This document shows, one piece after another, positions 15,169 to 24,198 of a stretch of DNA of 64,000 nt. A model generated the notes under the pieces. It searched no databases, was not told the DNA's origin, and worked only from the letters and a program-made list of their open reading frames with translations. The stretch is from the NCBI GenBank assembly GCA_048465415.1, contig DBFWLO010000008.1, positions 124,001 through 188,000 on the forward strand. The letters run 5' to 3'. Numbering within the stretch: position 1 is the stretch's first letter; the number at the start of each line of letters is the position of its first letter. The stretch comes from Scatosoma sp048465415. Its GTDB lineage: Bacteria; Bacillota; Clostridia; Christensenellales; Borkfalkiaceae. The translations under genes and the position numbers were made by a program.

Positions 15169-15367
15169 TTCCGCAAAGGATCGCGAAGAAGCAGAGAGAA
15201 CGGGGGAAAAGCGACTCTTTTTGGACACAGACAGGCGCGAAAACGACGGACGGGCGCGGAAACGCACGCCGGGTTTTCGGCTTCTGCCCAAACGGGGCGC
15301 TTTTTCCGTATTTTTTTGAAAAGTTGTGCGAAAAAACAGGATTCATACGAGGAAAATATATACATTC

Positions 15368-17077
15368 ATGAAAGATATACTCAAAAGACTGAAAAAATAC
15401 CGATTGCCGCTCGCATCGGCTTTCGTCATGCTGGTGCTGTCCACGGTGTGCTCGGTGGCGCTGCCGACGCTGATGACAAATATCGTCGATTACGGCATCA
15501 ACGAAAAAAATCTCGAATACGTATACAAAACCTGCGCGGTCATGGCGGCGATCGCGGTCGTGGACGTGGTTCTCGTCGTCGTCGCCTATAAGATCGGCCA
15601 GGAGGCGGTGGCGGCGTTCTGCGGCGACCTGCGGGCGGAGATCTTCGCCAAAGTCAACGCCATGCCCATGGATACTTTCAAAAAAATGGGCACGGGCGCG
15701 CTCCTCACCCGTTCGATCGAGGACGTGGACAGGGTGGGCGACGTGCTCAACACATTGATGAGTGCGCTTTCGGCGATCCCGTTCACGATGATTATGGGCA
15801 CCGTGCTCGCTTTCCGCAAGGACGTGTGGCTCGCGCTCATTCTTTTCGCCTTCGTGCCCGTATTGCTCGGCGTCGTGGTGTTGGTAGCGAGGAGGATTCA
15901 CCCCCTTTGGAAAATTTCGGACGAATACATGGACAAACAGAACGCGCTCATTCGCAGCCGTTTGTCGGGAATCCGCGTCGTGCGCGCCTTCAACCGCGAG
16001 AACGCGGAACAGCAAAAGATCGATAAGGCCACTCATATCATGGCGAACAACATCGTCAACGCCAATATCCGCGCCGGGCTTATCAGTCCCGTCTGCATGC
16101 TCGTACTCAATCTCGTGACGGTGCTCATTCTTTACGTAGGCGCTTTCCGCATTACGCTGCCCGAAAGCAAACTGACGGTGGGCGGGATTTTGGCGGTGAT
16201 CGAATACGTGGGTATGATCATGTCGGCGATCATGACGATTTCTTTCTCCATTTCCGAGGTGCCGCGCGCGAAGGTCAACTGCGCGCGTATCGGCGAGGTG
16301 CTCTCCGCGCCGTCCATACCGGAGGCGGCGGACGCCGGCCTGCCGCCTCTTCAAGGCGGGATCACGCTGAAAAACGTCTCTTATCGTTATTACGACAGCG
16401 AAGGCGACGCGCTTTCGGGCGTGAATATGGAGATCGGCGCCGGGGAAAAGGTGGCGCTCATCGGCGGCACCGGCTCGGGCAAGAGCACGTTGGTACGGCT
16501 GTTGACGGGGCTGGCGGCTCCGACGGGCGGAGAGCTTACATTCGACGGAATAAATGCGGCTTCGATCAGCGAACGGCGGCTTCGAGGCAACGTAAGCTGC
16601 GTGCTGCAAAAGGACACGATTTTTTCCGGTACGCTCCGGGAAAACGTCGCCGCGGGCAGGCAGGTGAGCGACGTGGAGATCCTTTCCGCCCTTTCCGACG
16701 CCCAGCTCATCGATTTTGTCGAAGAGCAGAAGGAGGGGCTGGGGTATCCCGTCACTCAGCGGGGCGGCAACCTGTCGGGCGGCCAGAAACAGCGTCTCGC
16801 CATCGCCCGGGCGATTTTGAAGCCGGCGGCGATATATATTTTCGACGACAGCTTTTCCGCGCTCGATTTCATGACCGAATCCCGGCTCCGCGCCCGGCTC
16901 GCCGAACGGCTCAAAGGCAAGACGCAGATCGTCGTCACCCAGCGCGTGACGACGGCGATGAACTGCGATAAAATTTACGTGTTCGACGGCGGCGCCGTCA
17001 ATGCCTGCGGTACGCACGAAGAACTTTTGAGATCCTGCGAAATCTATCGCGAGATCTACCTTTCTCAGACCAGATGA
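15368..17077 (+). CDS. ABC exporter half with degenerate nucleotide site
   Basis: The 569-residue protein is a type IV ABC exporter half: six membrane helices (about 1-300) then an ATPase domain. Walker A is GGTGSGKST (366-374) and the signature is LSGGQKQR. After Walker B Asp493 the catalytic Glu is replaced by Asp494, and the switch His by Gln525 (VTQRVTT). This is the noncanonical half of heterodimeric exporters such as BmrC or TM287. The next gene supplies the canonical half and overlaps or abuts it. The substrate is unknown. The 199 bases upstream show no clear promoter or terminator. Confidence 0.9.
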   Translation: MKDILKRLKKYRLPLASAFVMLVLSTVCSVALPTLMTNIVDYGINEKNLEYVYKTCAVMAAIAVVDVVLVVVAYKIGQEAVAAFCGDLRAEIFAKVNAMPMDTFKKMGTGALLTRSIEDVDRVGDVLNTLMSALSAIPFTMIMGTVLAFRKDVWLALILFAFVPVLLGVVVLVARRIHPLWKISDEYMDKQNALIRSRLSGIRVVRAFNRENAEQQKIDKATHIMANNIVNANIRAGLISPVCMLVLNLVTVLILYVGAFRITLPESKLTVGGILAVIEYVGMIMSAIMTISFSISEVPRAKVNCARIGEVLSAPSIPEAADAGLPPLQGGITLKNVSYRYYDSEGDALSGVNMEIGAGEKVALIGGTGSGKSTLVRLLTGLAAPTGGELTFDGINAASISERRLRGNVSCVLQKDTIFSGTLRENVAAGRQVSDVEILSALSDAQLIDFVEEQKEGLGYPVTQRGGNLSGGQKQRLAIARAILKPAAIYIFDDSFSALDFMTESRLRARLAERLKGKTQIVVTQRVTTAMNCDKIYVFDGGAVNACGTHEELLRSCEIYREIYLSQTR

Positions 17078-17094
17078 GAGAAAAGGACGATTCT

Positions 17095-18882
17095 ATGAAA
17101 GAAAACAAAAAAGAAAAAACGAAAACAGAGAAGCCGCGTATTCTTAAACGCATGCTTCACGACGTGTCGAAGATCCGATGGCAGCTCGTCGGCGTCGTCT
17201 TTATGGCGCTCGTCATCATCGCCTGCAATATCGTCGCCCCCCAGGTTCTGGGAAATATCATCGGCAGCGTCAGTAACTTTTCCCTTTCCGATAAGGAAGG
17301 CGTCTCCAGGTTTTTGCGAAGCCTCGTCGCCCCGCTCTGCCTTCTTGCCGTCGTCTACGTCGTCTATTCCGTCTTTTCTTGGCTGAAAATGTATACGCTC
17401 AACAACGTTGTTTCCCGCCGCTTCACCTGCCAGCTCAGAATCGAAATGGCGGACAAAATCTCCCGCCTGCCCGTCTCCTATCTCGATAAGACGAAAACGG
17501 GAGAGATTCTCGCCCGCGTCAACAACAACGTCTCCATGATGGGCAACTCCATTCACGAAGCGCTCGACGTGCTTTTGATGGGCGCGTTGCAACTCGCCGC
17601 CATCGCGGTGATGCTGTTTGTGGAAAACTGGCAGATGGCTCTCGCGGTCGTCCTTTTGGTGCCGCTGTCCACGGTCATCTCCACCGTCATCGCCAAAAAG
17701 AGCATGCGTTACTACGATAGAATGTGGAAGAGCTACGAGGACATCTATTCCTGCGTGGAAGAGACTTACGGCGGCATCGAGACGGTTAAATCCTACAATA
17801 TGGAAGAGACGATGAAAAAAAAGCACGCGAAGATCAACGAGGGCCTCACGGCGGTGAATAAACGGGCGGTGTTTCTCTCTTCGGCGGTTCAGCCGGTCAT
17901 TTCCTTCACCAACCACGCCTCCTTCATCGCCGTTTGTCTCTTGGGCGGACTGCTCGCCGTCAGCGGCAAACTGGAAGTGGCGACGGTCGTCACCGTAATC
18001 CTCTACTCCAAAAACTTCTCCGGCCCGCTCATGCAGATCGCGAACGGTCTTTCCTCCATTCAGCACGTGGGTTCGGCGGCGAAAAAGGTCTACGGCTTCC
18101 TCGACGAAAAGGAAATGACGGTTGAAGAACCTCTTTTGCCCGCGCATATCGAAGGCAACGTGGAATTTAAGGACGTGGAATTTTCCTACGCCGAGGAAAA
18201 ACCGCTCATCGAGCATCTGAGCTTTTCCGTAAAAGCCGGTCAGAAAGCGGCGATCGTAGGACCCACGGGGGCGGGAAAGACGACGATCGTCAATCTCCTG
18301 ATGCGGTTTTACGATCCCAAAAGCGGCCATATCGAGATCGACGGCTGCGATATCGGATCGTTCAGCCGCGAGAATGTGCGCGATCAGTTTTCCATGGTCT
18401 TGCAGGATACCTGGCTGTTCGAGGGTACCGTGTACGAGAACATCGCCTACGGCAAGGAGGGCGTGACGCGCGAGGAAGTGGAAAGGGCGTGCAAAGCGGC
18501 GTACTGCGACCGTTTCATCAAACTCCTGCCCCACGGCTACGATACGGTGATCACCGATGCGACCTCTCTGTCGGGCGGCCAGAAACAGCTGTTGACGATC
18601 GCGCGCGCCTTTTTGTCGGATAAGCCGCTGCTCATTCTCGACGAAGCGACTTCCAACGTCGATACGCGCACGGAGATCCTCATTCAGAAGGCCATGGATA
18701 AGCTGATGAAAGGAAAGACCTGCTTCGTCATCGCGCATCGGCTCTCCACCATCGTCAACGCCGATATGATCATCGCCGTGGACAACGGCAGGATCGTCGA
18801 CGTCGGCACCCATAAAGACTTGCTCGCGGCAGGCGGTTTTTACGCGAAACTCTATAACAGCCAGTACGTGCTGACCGCGTAA
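17095..18882 (+). CDS. ABC exporter half with canonical ATPase
   Basis: The 595-residue partner has six membrane helices after a Lys/Glu-rich N-terminus, then an ATPase domain with GPTGAGKTT (389-397), signature LSGGQKQL, catalytic Glu517 in LDEATS and His548 in IAHRLST. Together with the preceding half it should form a heterodimeric drug or lipid exporter with one active site. An ATG at 17074 overlaps the upstream stop (ATGA); I chose 17095 because an AAGGA stands before it, but either is possible. Confidence 0.9.
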   Translation: MKENKKEKTKTEKPRILKRMLHDVSKIRWQLVGVVFMALVIIACNIVAPQVLGNIIGSVSNFSLSDKEGVSRFLRSLVAPLCLLAVVYVVYSVFSWLKMYTLNNVVSRRFTCQLRIEMADKISRLPVSYLDKTKTGEILARVNNNVSMMGNSIHEALDVLLMGALQLAAIAVMLFVENWQMALAVVLLVPLSTVISTVIAKKSMRYYDRMWKSYEDIYSCVEETYGGIETVKSYNMEETMKKKHAKINEGLTAVNKRAVFLSSAVQPVISFTNHASFIAVCLLGGLLAVSGKLEVATVVTVILYSKNFSGPLMQIANGLSSIQHVGSAAKKVYGFLDEKEMTVEEPLLPAHIEGNVEFKDVEFSYAEEKPLIEHLSFSVKAGQKAAIVGPTGAGKTTIVNLLMRFYDPKSGHIEIDGCDIGSFSRENVRDQFSMVLQDTWLFEGTVYENIAYGKEGVTREEVERACKAAYCDRFIKLLPHGYDTVITDATSLSGGQKQLLTIARAFLSDKPLLILDEATSNVDTRTEILIQKAMDKLMKGKTCFVIAHRLSTIVNADMIIAVDNGRIVDVGTHKDLLAAGGFYAKLYNSQYVLTA

Positions 18883-18972
18883 GCGAGGAAATAAACTTCC
18901 CGGGTTTCAACTTTTTAAGGAGTGCGCGCATATAAATAGGGGAATACTCTTATTCGGGAGGTGCTGGGCCCT

Positions 18973-19758
18973 ATGAAAAAACTGACGGCATTCTATTTTT
19001 CCGGTACGGGCAACACGCGCTATGTGACGCTTTCGCTGTGCGAAAAATTGTCCTCCGGCTACGAAACGAAAGCGTTCGACATTTCGGCGGACGGAGATCT
19101 CAAAACGGAGCTGAGCCGCGCCGACTGCGCGCTTTTGGCCTTCCCCGTCTACGGTTCCTCGCCGCCCGTGCCCATGCGCCGTTTTCTTTACGATAACGCC
19201 GGACTCTTCAAGGGCAAAGAAGTCATCGTCATCGTGACGCAGTATCTGTTTTCCGGGGACGGCGCGGCGAGCCTGGGGCGGGCGGTGGAAAAGTGCGGCG
19301 GCAGGGTGACTTACGCCGAGCATTTCCGCATGCCCGACAACCTGGCCGACTGCAAGGCTTTGAAGATCCGCAACGGCAGCGAGATCGAGCCGCTGCTGCG
19401 GCGCACCGAACAGCGCGTCGAGCGGTTCGCGCGGAAAATATTGACGGGGAAACGCCTGCGCCGCGGCTTCAATCCCGTCTCCCACGCCGTGGGGTATTTC
19501 TGTCAGCGCAAGGGCTGGCGCAAAGGAGAAACGAGCCGGAAAAGCATACTCAAAATCGACGCGGACAGGTGCGTGGGCTGCGGCGCCTGCGCCAAACTCT
19601 GCCCCGTCAAAAATATCGTCGTCGAGAAGGGCAGGGCGACGCCGCGCGGGGAGTGCGCTCTTTGTTATCGCTGCGTCAACCTCTGTCCGCAGCGCGCGAT
19701 CACGCTGGTGGGCAGGGAGCCGCCCAAGGAGCAGTATAAAGGCCCGCCCCGCAGATAA
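18973..19758 (+). CDS. EFR1 family flavodoxin-ferredoxin fusion
   Basis: The 261-residue protein joins a flavodoxin-like N-terminal domain (FYFSGTGNTRYV, FMN phosphate loop, residues 7-18) to a C-terminal domain with two 4Fe-4S ferredoxin motifs: CVGCGACAKLCPVKN and CALCYRCVNLCPQR. EFR1 proteins are putative electron carriers in anaerobes; the partner is unknown. The start is the ATG at 18973 with GGGAGGTG ten bases before; a GTG at 18961 would add four residues. It is followed by a terminator. Confidence 0.88.
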   Translation: MKKLTAFYFSGTGNTRYVTLSLCEKLSSGYETKAFDISADGDLKTELSRADCALLAFPVYGSSPPVPMRRFLYDNAGLFKGKEVIVIVTQYLFSGDGAASLGRAVEKCGGRVTYAEHFRMPDNLADCKALKIRNGSEIEPLLRRTEQRVERFARKILTGKRLRRGFNPVSHAVGYFCQRKGWRKGETSRKSILKIDADRCVGCGACAKLCPVKNIVVEKGRATPRGECALCYRCVNLCPQRAITLVGREPPKEQYKGPPRR

Positions 19759-19773
19759 TCCTATCGATCATGC

Positions 19774-19803
19774 AAAAAAGACCGTCCGGAACGGTCTTTT
19801 TTT
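19774..19803 (+). terminator. Terminator after the EFR1 gene
   Basis: AAAAGACCGT (19776-19785), loop CCGGA, ACGGTCTTTT (19791-19800) and further T residues. Confidence 0.9.
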
Positions 19804-19867
19804 GCGCCCAAAACGGAACTTTTCACAAAAAAATCCCAAAAAAATCGATTTGGACGCTTAAAATAAC

Positions 19868-19896
19868 TTGCCAAGCAAAGCGGGATATGCTAAAAT
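19868..19896 (+). promoter_or_regulatory. Promoter of rpsB-tsf
   Basis: TTGCCA (19868-19873), 17 bases, TAAAAT (19891-19896). The leader of about 110 bases to rpsB could fold, but no family was recognised. Confidence 0.7.
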
Positions 19897-20016
19897 AGAA
19901 AAGCTGAAAATTCACACCCGATGCCGCGCGCATTCCGTGTCCGTAAAATTCAAATTTACATTGCGGATATGATGCGGCCAAAAACGGCGCGGGGAGGTTT
20001 AACGGAGGATTGAATT

Positions 20017-20808
20017 ATGGCAGTGATCACAATGAAGCAGCTTCTGGAAGCGGGCGTCCATTTCGGACACCAGACGAGAAAATGGAATCCCAAGATGAAG
20101 AAATACATCTTCGCGGCCAGAAACGACATTCACATCATCGATTTGCAGCTCACCGCTTCCCTCGTGGAGGAAGCGTATTCGTTCGTGTGCGAAAGCGCGA
20201 AAGCGGGCAAGACCGTTCTTTTCGTCGGCACGAAGAAGCAAGCGCAGGAAGCGATTAAAGAAGAGTCCGAAAGATGCGGACAGTACTATGTGAACTCCCG
20301 CTGGCTCGGCGGCTGTCTCACCAATTTCAAGACCATGCGTTCCCGCGTGGAGAGACTGGAAAAATTAGAAAAAATGGAAGCCGACGGCGAGTTCGAGCTT
20401 CTGCCCAAAAAAGAAGTCATGCTCCTTAAAAAAGAAATGGCGAAATTGCAGACCAATCTCGGCGGTATCAAGAAGATGAAAGCTCTTCCCGGCGTGATGT
20501 TCGTCGTCGATCCCCACAATGAAGAGATCGCGATCAAGGAAGCGAAGAAGATGGGGATTCCCGTCGTCGCCATCACCGATACCAACTGCGATCCCGACGA
20601 AATCGACTACGTGATCCCCGGCAACGACGACGCGATCCGCGCTATCAAGCTCATTTCGTCCGTCATCGCCAACGCGGTCATCGAAGCGAACCAGGGCGCC
20701 GAAGTGCTCGCCGCCGCTCCCGAAACTGCGGCAGCGCCCGCGGCGGCTCCCGCGTCCATCGAAGAAGTCGTTGCGGCTGCGGAAGAGACGGTCAAGGCCG
20801 AAGCGTAA
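20017..20808 (+). CDS. rpsB: 30S ribosomal protein S2
   Basis: The 263-residue protein is S2, which binds the 30S head-body junction and helps recruit S1 and mRNA. The start MKQLLEAGVHFGHQTRKWNPKM is family-typical in its first 20 residues, and the NSRWLGGCLTNFKTM and FVVDPHNEEIA motifs are present. A C-terminal Ala/Pro/Glu-rich tail of about 35 residues extends beyond the core. CGGAGG precedes the ATG. tsf follows, the standard operon. Confidence 0.98.
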   Translation: MAVITMKQLLEAGVHFGHQTRKWNPKMKKYIFAARNDIHIIDLQLTASLVEEAYSFVCESAKAGKTVLFVGTKKQAQEAIKEESERCGQYYVNSRWLGGCLTNFKTMRSRVERLEKLEKMEADGEFELLPKKEVMLLKKEMAKLQTNLGGIKKMKALPGVMFVVDPHNEEIAIKEAKKMGIPVVAITDTNCDPDEIDYVIPGNDDAIRAIKLISSVIANAVIEANQGAEVLAAAPETAAAPAAAPASIEEVVAAAEETVKAEA

Positions 20809-20888
20809 ATTTTTGCGCGCGGCGGCGTTCGCCGTTTGATCTAAGGAAGGCGGACAGACGTTACTAAATAAACAGGAGACACAAGAAA

Positions 20889-21788
20889 ATGGCATTTACG
20901 GCAAAAGATGTAATGGCACTTCGCGAAAAGACCGGCGCGGGCGTTATGGACTGCAAGAAAGCCCTGACGGACACGGACGGAAATATGGAAAAGGCGGCGG
21001 ACCTGTTGAGAGAACGGGGCATCGCCAAAGCCGAAAAGAAAGCGTCGCGCATCGCGGCGGAAGGCATTGTGGCTTGCTATACCGAAGGCAAGACGGGCGT
21101 GCTTTTGGAAGTGAACTGCGAGTCCGATTTCGTGGCGAAGAATCCCCGTTTTGCGGAGATCGCCGCGGAAATCGCGAAAATCATCGTTAAAGAAGAACCC
21201 GCGGACGTGGCCGCGCTCCTTGCCTGCAAGGCGGAAAGCGGCGAGACGGTGGAAGAATACCTCAAAGGTCAGATCGCCGTCATCGGCGAAAAGATCGCGG
21301 TGAGAAGATTTACTGTCTATAAGACGGAGGGCTTTCTCGCAAGCTATATCCACCTCGGCGGCAAATTGGGCGTTTTGCTCGATATGAAGGGAGAGGAGAC
21401 GGAAGCGGCGAAAGAGACCGCGCACGATATCACCTTGCAGATCGCCTTCACCAAACCCGCGTATCTCACCGAAGCGGAGGTTTCCGAAGAGACCATCGAA
21501 AAGGAAAAGGAAGTCTTGAAACAGCAGGCGATCAACGAAGGCAAGCCGGCGGCGATCGCGGAAAAGATGGTTCTGGGCAGAATCAAGAAATTCTACGAGG
21601 AGAACTGCCTTTTGAAGCAGGTCTTTATCAAGGACGACAAACAGACCGTCACCGATCTTCTCAAAGCGGCGGGCGGCGGGCTTGCCATCAACCGGTTCGT
21701 TTTCTATGTGATGGGCGAAGGCCTGGAAAAGAAGAGCGAGGACCTGGGCGAAGAAGTCGCGAAACAGGTCGCGGCGATGAAAAAATAA
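20889..21788 (+). CDS. tsf: Elongation factor Ts
   Basis: The 299-residue protein is EF-Ts, the nucleotide exchange factor of EF-Tu. The N-terminal UBA-like domain (VMALREKTGAGVMDCKKAL) and the VNCESDFVAKN signature are clear, followed by two core subdomains. It is the second gene after rpsB and ends before a terminator. Confidence 0.98.
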   Translation: MAFTAKDVMALREKTGAGVMDCKKALTDTDGNMEKAADLLRERGIAKAEKKASRIAAEGIVACYTEGKTGVLLEVNCESDFVAKNPRFAEIAAEIAKIIVKEEPADVAALLACKAESGETVEEYLKGQIAVIGEKIAVRRFTVYKTEGFLASYIHLGGKLGVLLDMKGEETEAAKETAHDITLQIAFTKPAYLTEAEVSEETIEKEKEVLKQQAINEGKPAAIAEKMVLGRIKKFYEENCLLKQVFIKDDKQTVTDLLKAAGGGLAINRFVFYVMGEGLEKKSEDLGEEVAKQVAAMKK

Positions 21789-21812
21789 GTTTTTGATAAC
21801 ATAAAAACGCAC

Positions 21813-21845
21813 ACGCGCCGTCCGGGTTCCGGGCGGCGCGTTTTG
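21813..21845 (+). terminator. Terminator after tsf
   Basis: ACGCGCCGTCCG pairs with CGGGCGGCGCGT (one G-U pair), followed by four T residues. Confidence 0.85.
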
Positions 21846-21921
21846 TACCGTCCGCGAGAGCGCCGTCCGGAAGTTTTTACAAAAATATCGAAAAAAGGAA
21901 GGACTTTTTTCGCGTTTTATA

Positions 21922-21950
21922 TAGCTTTCTTTCTTAAAATATGCTATAAT
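21922..21950 (+). promoter_or_regulatory. Extended -10 promoter of the pyrH operon
   Basis: TGC-TATAAT (TATAAT at 21945-21950) is an extended -10 element; the -35 region at 21922 (TAGCTT) is poor. It drives pyrH-frr-uppS-cdsA. Confidence 0.6.
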
Positions 21951-21956
21951 AGAAAA

Positions 21957-22092
21957 AATCAAAAAAGCGGAACGCTTTCGGCAAGGCGAGGGGATACTCT
22001 TTCGGGAGTACCGGCGCCGCTTTTTGCGCGCTGAGGCAAGTTTTGAAAGAGCGCGGTCGGGCGTTCTGCGGACAGGGAACGGAGGAGAAGGA
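21957..22092 (+). promoter_or_regulatory. Structured pyrH leader with terminator-like hairpin
   Basis: In the leader AAAAAAGCGG (near 21962) can pair with CCGCTTTTT (near 22017), enclosing a smaller hairpin (GGATACTC with GAGTACC). The 3' arm ends in five T residues, so an attenuator is possible. No known riboswitch or PyrR site was recognised. Confidence 0.35.
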
Positions 22093-22800
22093 ATGCAGCC
22101 CAAGTACAAGAGAATTCTTTTGAAACTTTCGGGGGAAGCGCTGGCGGGCGAGAAGGGCTTCGGCCTCAACCAGGACGTGATCGCCGGCGTTGTGGATCAG
22201 ATTGTGGAGATCCATAATATGGGCGTCGAGGTGGCGCTGGTCATCGGCGGGGGCAACTTCTGGCGGGGCAGACAGGGCACGAAAATGGAGCGCACCACGG
22301 CCGACCACATGGGAATGCTCGCCACGGTGATGAACTCGCTGGCGATGATGGATGCGATCGAACAGCGGGGCGTGCCCGTACGGGTGCAGACGGCGCTGAA
22401 TATGGTCTCGCTGGCGGAACCGTTTATTCTGAGAAAAGCGATCCGGCATTTCGAGGAGGGGAGAATCGTCATTTTCGCCTGCGGTACGGGCAATCCCTAT
22501 TGCTCGACGGACACGGCGGCGGCGCTTCGGGCGTGCGAGATTTCCGCGGATATGCTGCTCATGGCGAAGAACGTGGACGGGATCTACGATTCCGATCCCA
22601 AGACAAACCCGGCGGCGAGAAAATACGAGAAACTGACGTACGCGGACATCATCAACCGCGGGCTCAAAGTCATCGATTTCACGGCGGCGACCATGTGTAT
22701 GGAGAACAACGTCCCGACGCTCGCGTTCGGACTCAACGAGGAAAAGTCCATTATCCGCGCGGTATGCGGGGAGGAACTCGGCACGGTAATTACGGTATGA
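22093..22800 (+). CDS. pyrH: UMP kinase
   Basis: The 235-residue protein phosphorylates UMP to UDP and belongs to the bacterial hexameric amino-acid-kinase-fold UMP kinases. Visible motifs are RILLKLSGEAL (residues 7-17), VIGGGNFWRG, DHMGMLATVMN and GTGNPYCSTDTAAALRA. The ATG at 22093 follows GGAGGAGAAGG and matches the family start; an upstream in-frame ATG at 22024 lies in the leader. frr follows 38 bases later. Confidence 0.97.
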   Translation: MQPKYKRILLKLSGEALAGEKGFGLNQDVIAGVVDQIVEIHNMGVEVALVIGGGNFWRGRQGTKMERTTADHMGMLATVMNSLAMMDAIEQRGVPVRVQTALNMVSLAEPFILRKAIRHFEEGRIVIFACGTGNPYCSTDTAAALRACEISADMLLMAKNVDGIYDSDPKTNPAARKYEKLTYADIINRGLKVIDFTAATMCMENNVPTLAFGLNEEKSIIRAVCGEELGTVITV

Positions 22801-22838
22801 TCCGTTGCAGGTAAAAAGAAGAGACAAGGAGAACGATT

Positions 22839-23411
22839 ATGATTGAAAACGAAAAAGTAGAAGAGACGATGCTGGAACTCGAAGACAAGCTCGATAAGAC
22901 GATCGCCGTTTTGGAAAGCGAATATACGGCGATCCGCGCCGGCAGGGCGAATCCGCACGTGCTCGATCGGGTGGAAGTGGAAGCGTACGGCGGCATGAGC
23001 AAGCTCATCGAGCTCGGCAACATCAGCGCGCTGGACGCGAGATGTTTACAGATAAGCCTTTGGGATAAATCCCTTCTGAAAGCGGTGGAAAAGGCGATCT
23101 TGCAGTCCAATCTGGGGCTTACGCCCACCAACGACGGCAAAGTGATCCGCATCGTTTTTCCGATCATGACCGAGGAACGCAGAAAGGAACTCGTCAAACA
23201 GATCAAAAAAATGGGCGAGGAAGCGAAAGTGGCGCTGCGCAACAACCGCCGCGACGCGATGGACGTGCTGAAAAAGATGAAGACGTCGAAAGAACTGTCG
23301 GAGGACGACGCGGCGTCGTGCGAAGCGGACGTGGAAAAGACGGTCGCGGCGGCGATGTCGAAATTAGAGGGCGTAATTTCCGCAAAAGAAAAAGAATTGA
23401 TGTCTATTTGA
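22839..23411 (+). CDS. frr: Ribosome recycling factor
   Basis: The 190-residue protein splits post-termination ribosomes with EF-G. It shows the family pattern I-R-A-G-R-A-N-P-H-V-L-D, the VEAYGG segment, W-D-K-S-L-L-K-A-V-E-K-A-I and RRNNRRDAM-type C-terminal helix. AAGGAGAACG precedes the ATG. uppS starts three bases after its stop. Confidence 0.97.
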   Translation: MIENEKVEETMLELEDKLDKTIAVLESEYTAIRAGRANPHVLDRVEVEAYGGMSKLIELGNISALDARCLQISLWDKSLLKAVEKAILQSNLGLTPTNDGKVIRIVFPIMTEERRKELVKQIKKMGEEAKVALRNNRRDAMDVLKKMKTSKELSEDDAASCEADVEKTVAAAMSKLEGVISAKEKELMSI

Positions 23412-23414
23412 GCC

Positions 23415-24164
23415 ATGAAGAAGAATAAAATAGACGGGGCGGAAACGCCGGGGCGGCTGCCCAGGCATATCGCGATCATCATGGACGGCAACGGCCGCTG
23501 GGCGAAAAAACGGCTGATGCCGCGTTCGTTCGGCCATCAGCAGGGCATGAACCGTATGATCGGGCTTTTGGAGCACGCCTTCGACGTCGGCGTCGAATAC
23601 GTCACCGTGTACGCGCTGTCGACGGAAAATTTCAAACGCCCGCGCGAGGAACTGGAAGGCCTGTTCGGTCTCATTCGCAAACACTTCCTGGACTGTATGA
23701 GAAAGATCTGTTCCCGCGGCGTGCGGCTGCGTATTCTGGGCGACGTGACTCTGCTGCCCGACGACGTGCAGTCGCTTCTTAAAAAGGCGGAAGAAGATTC
23801 CGCGATGTACGCGGGCAAGGGCGTGAACGTGGCGCTGGGCTACGGTTCGCGGTCGGAGATCGTGCGCGCGGCGAATCAGGCGGCGGAGCGGGGCAAAAAG
23901 GTAACGGAGGCGGAGTTCGCTTCCCTGTTGTATACCGCCGGCCAGCCCGATCCCGATCTCGTGATCCGCACGGGCAACGAAATGCGGCTCTCGAACTTTC
24001 TCATGTATCAGTCGGCGTATGCGGAATTGTATTTTTCCGCAAAGATGTTCCCGGAATTTACCGATAAAAATCTGGACGAAGCGATCGCGGAATACGGCCG
24101 CCGCAGCCGTCGGTTCGGCAAAACGGACGAACAGCGCGCCGCGGAAGAACAAATTGCCGACTGA
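23415..24164 (+). CDS. uppS: Isoprenyl transferase (undecaprenyl diphosphate synthase)
   Basis: The 249-residue cis-prenyltransferase makes the C55 carrier lipid for cell-wall synthesis. The diphosphate-binding motif IIMDGNGRWAKKR (about residues 19-31), ALSTENFKRP and the C-terminal PDLVIRTGNEMRLSNFL motifs are present. The family usually reads RTSGE in the last motif; here it is RTGNE, a small deviation. It follows frr by three bases and precedes cdsA. Confidence 0.95.
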   Translation: MKKNKIDGAETPGRLPRHIAIIMDGNGRWAKKRLMPRSFGHQQGMNRMIGLLEHAFDVGVEYVTVYALSTENFKRPREELEGLFGLIRKHFLDCMRKICSRGVRLRILGDVTLLPDDVQSLLKKAEEDSAMYAGKGVNVALGYGSRSEIVRAANQAAERGKKVTEAEFASLLYTAGQPDPDLVIRTGNEMRLSNFLMYQSAYAELYFSAKMFPEFTDKNLDEAIAEYGRRSRRFGKTDEQRAAEEQIAD

Positions 24165-24198
24165 CGAAAATATATTTTTACCCGCAAAGGACCGATCT

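Noticed and set aside
15023..17017. A 664-codon minus-strand open frame
   Set aside because: It is antisense to the first ABC exporter half and the PII gene end; the product is His/Arg/Asp-rich with no motif, a shadow of GC-rich coding DNA.
17065..18813. A 582-codon minus-strand open frame
   Set aside because: It is the mirror of the second ABC exporter half, whose motifs are unmistakable on the plus strand.
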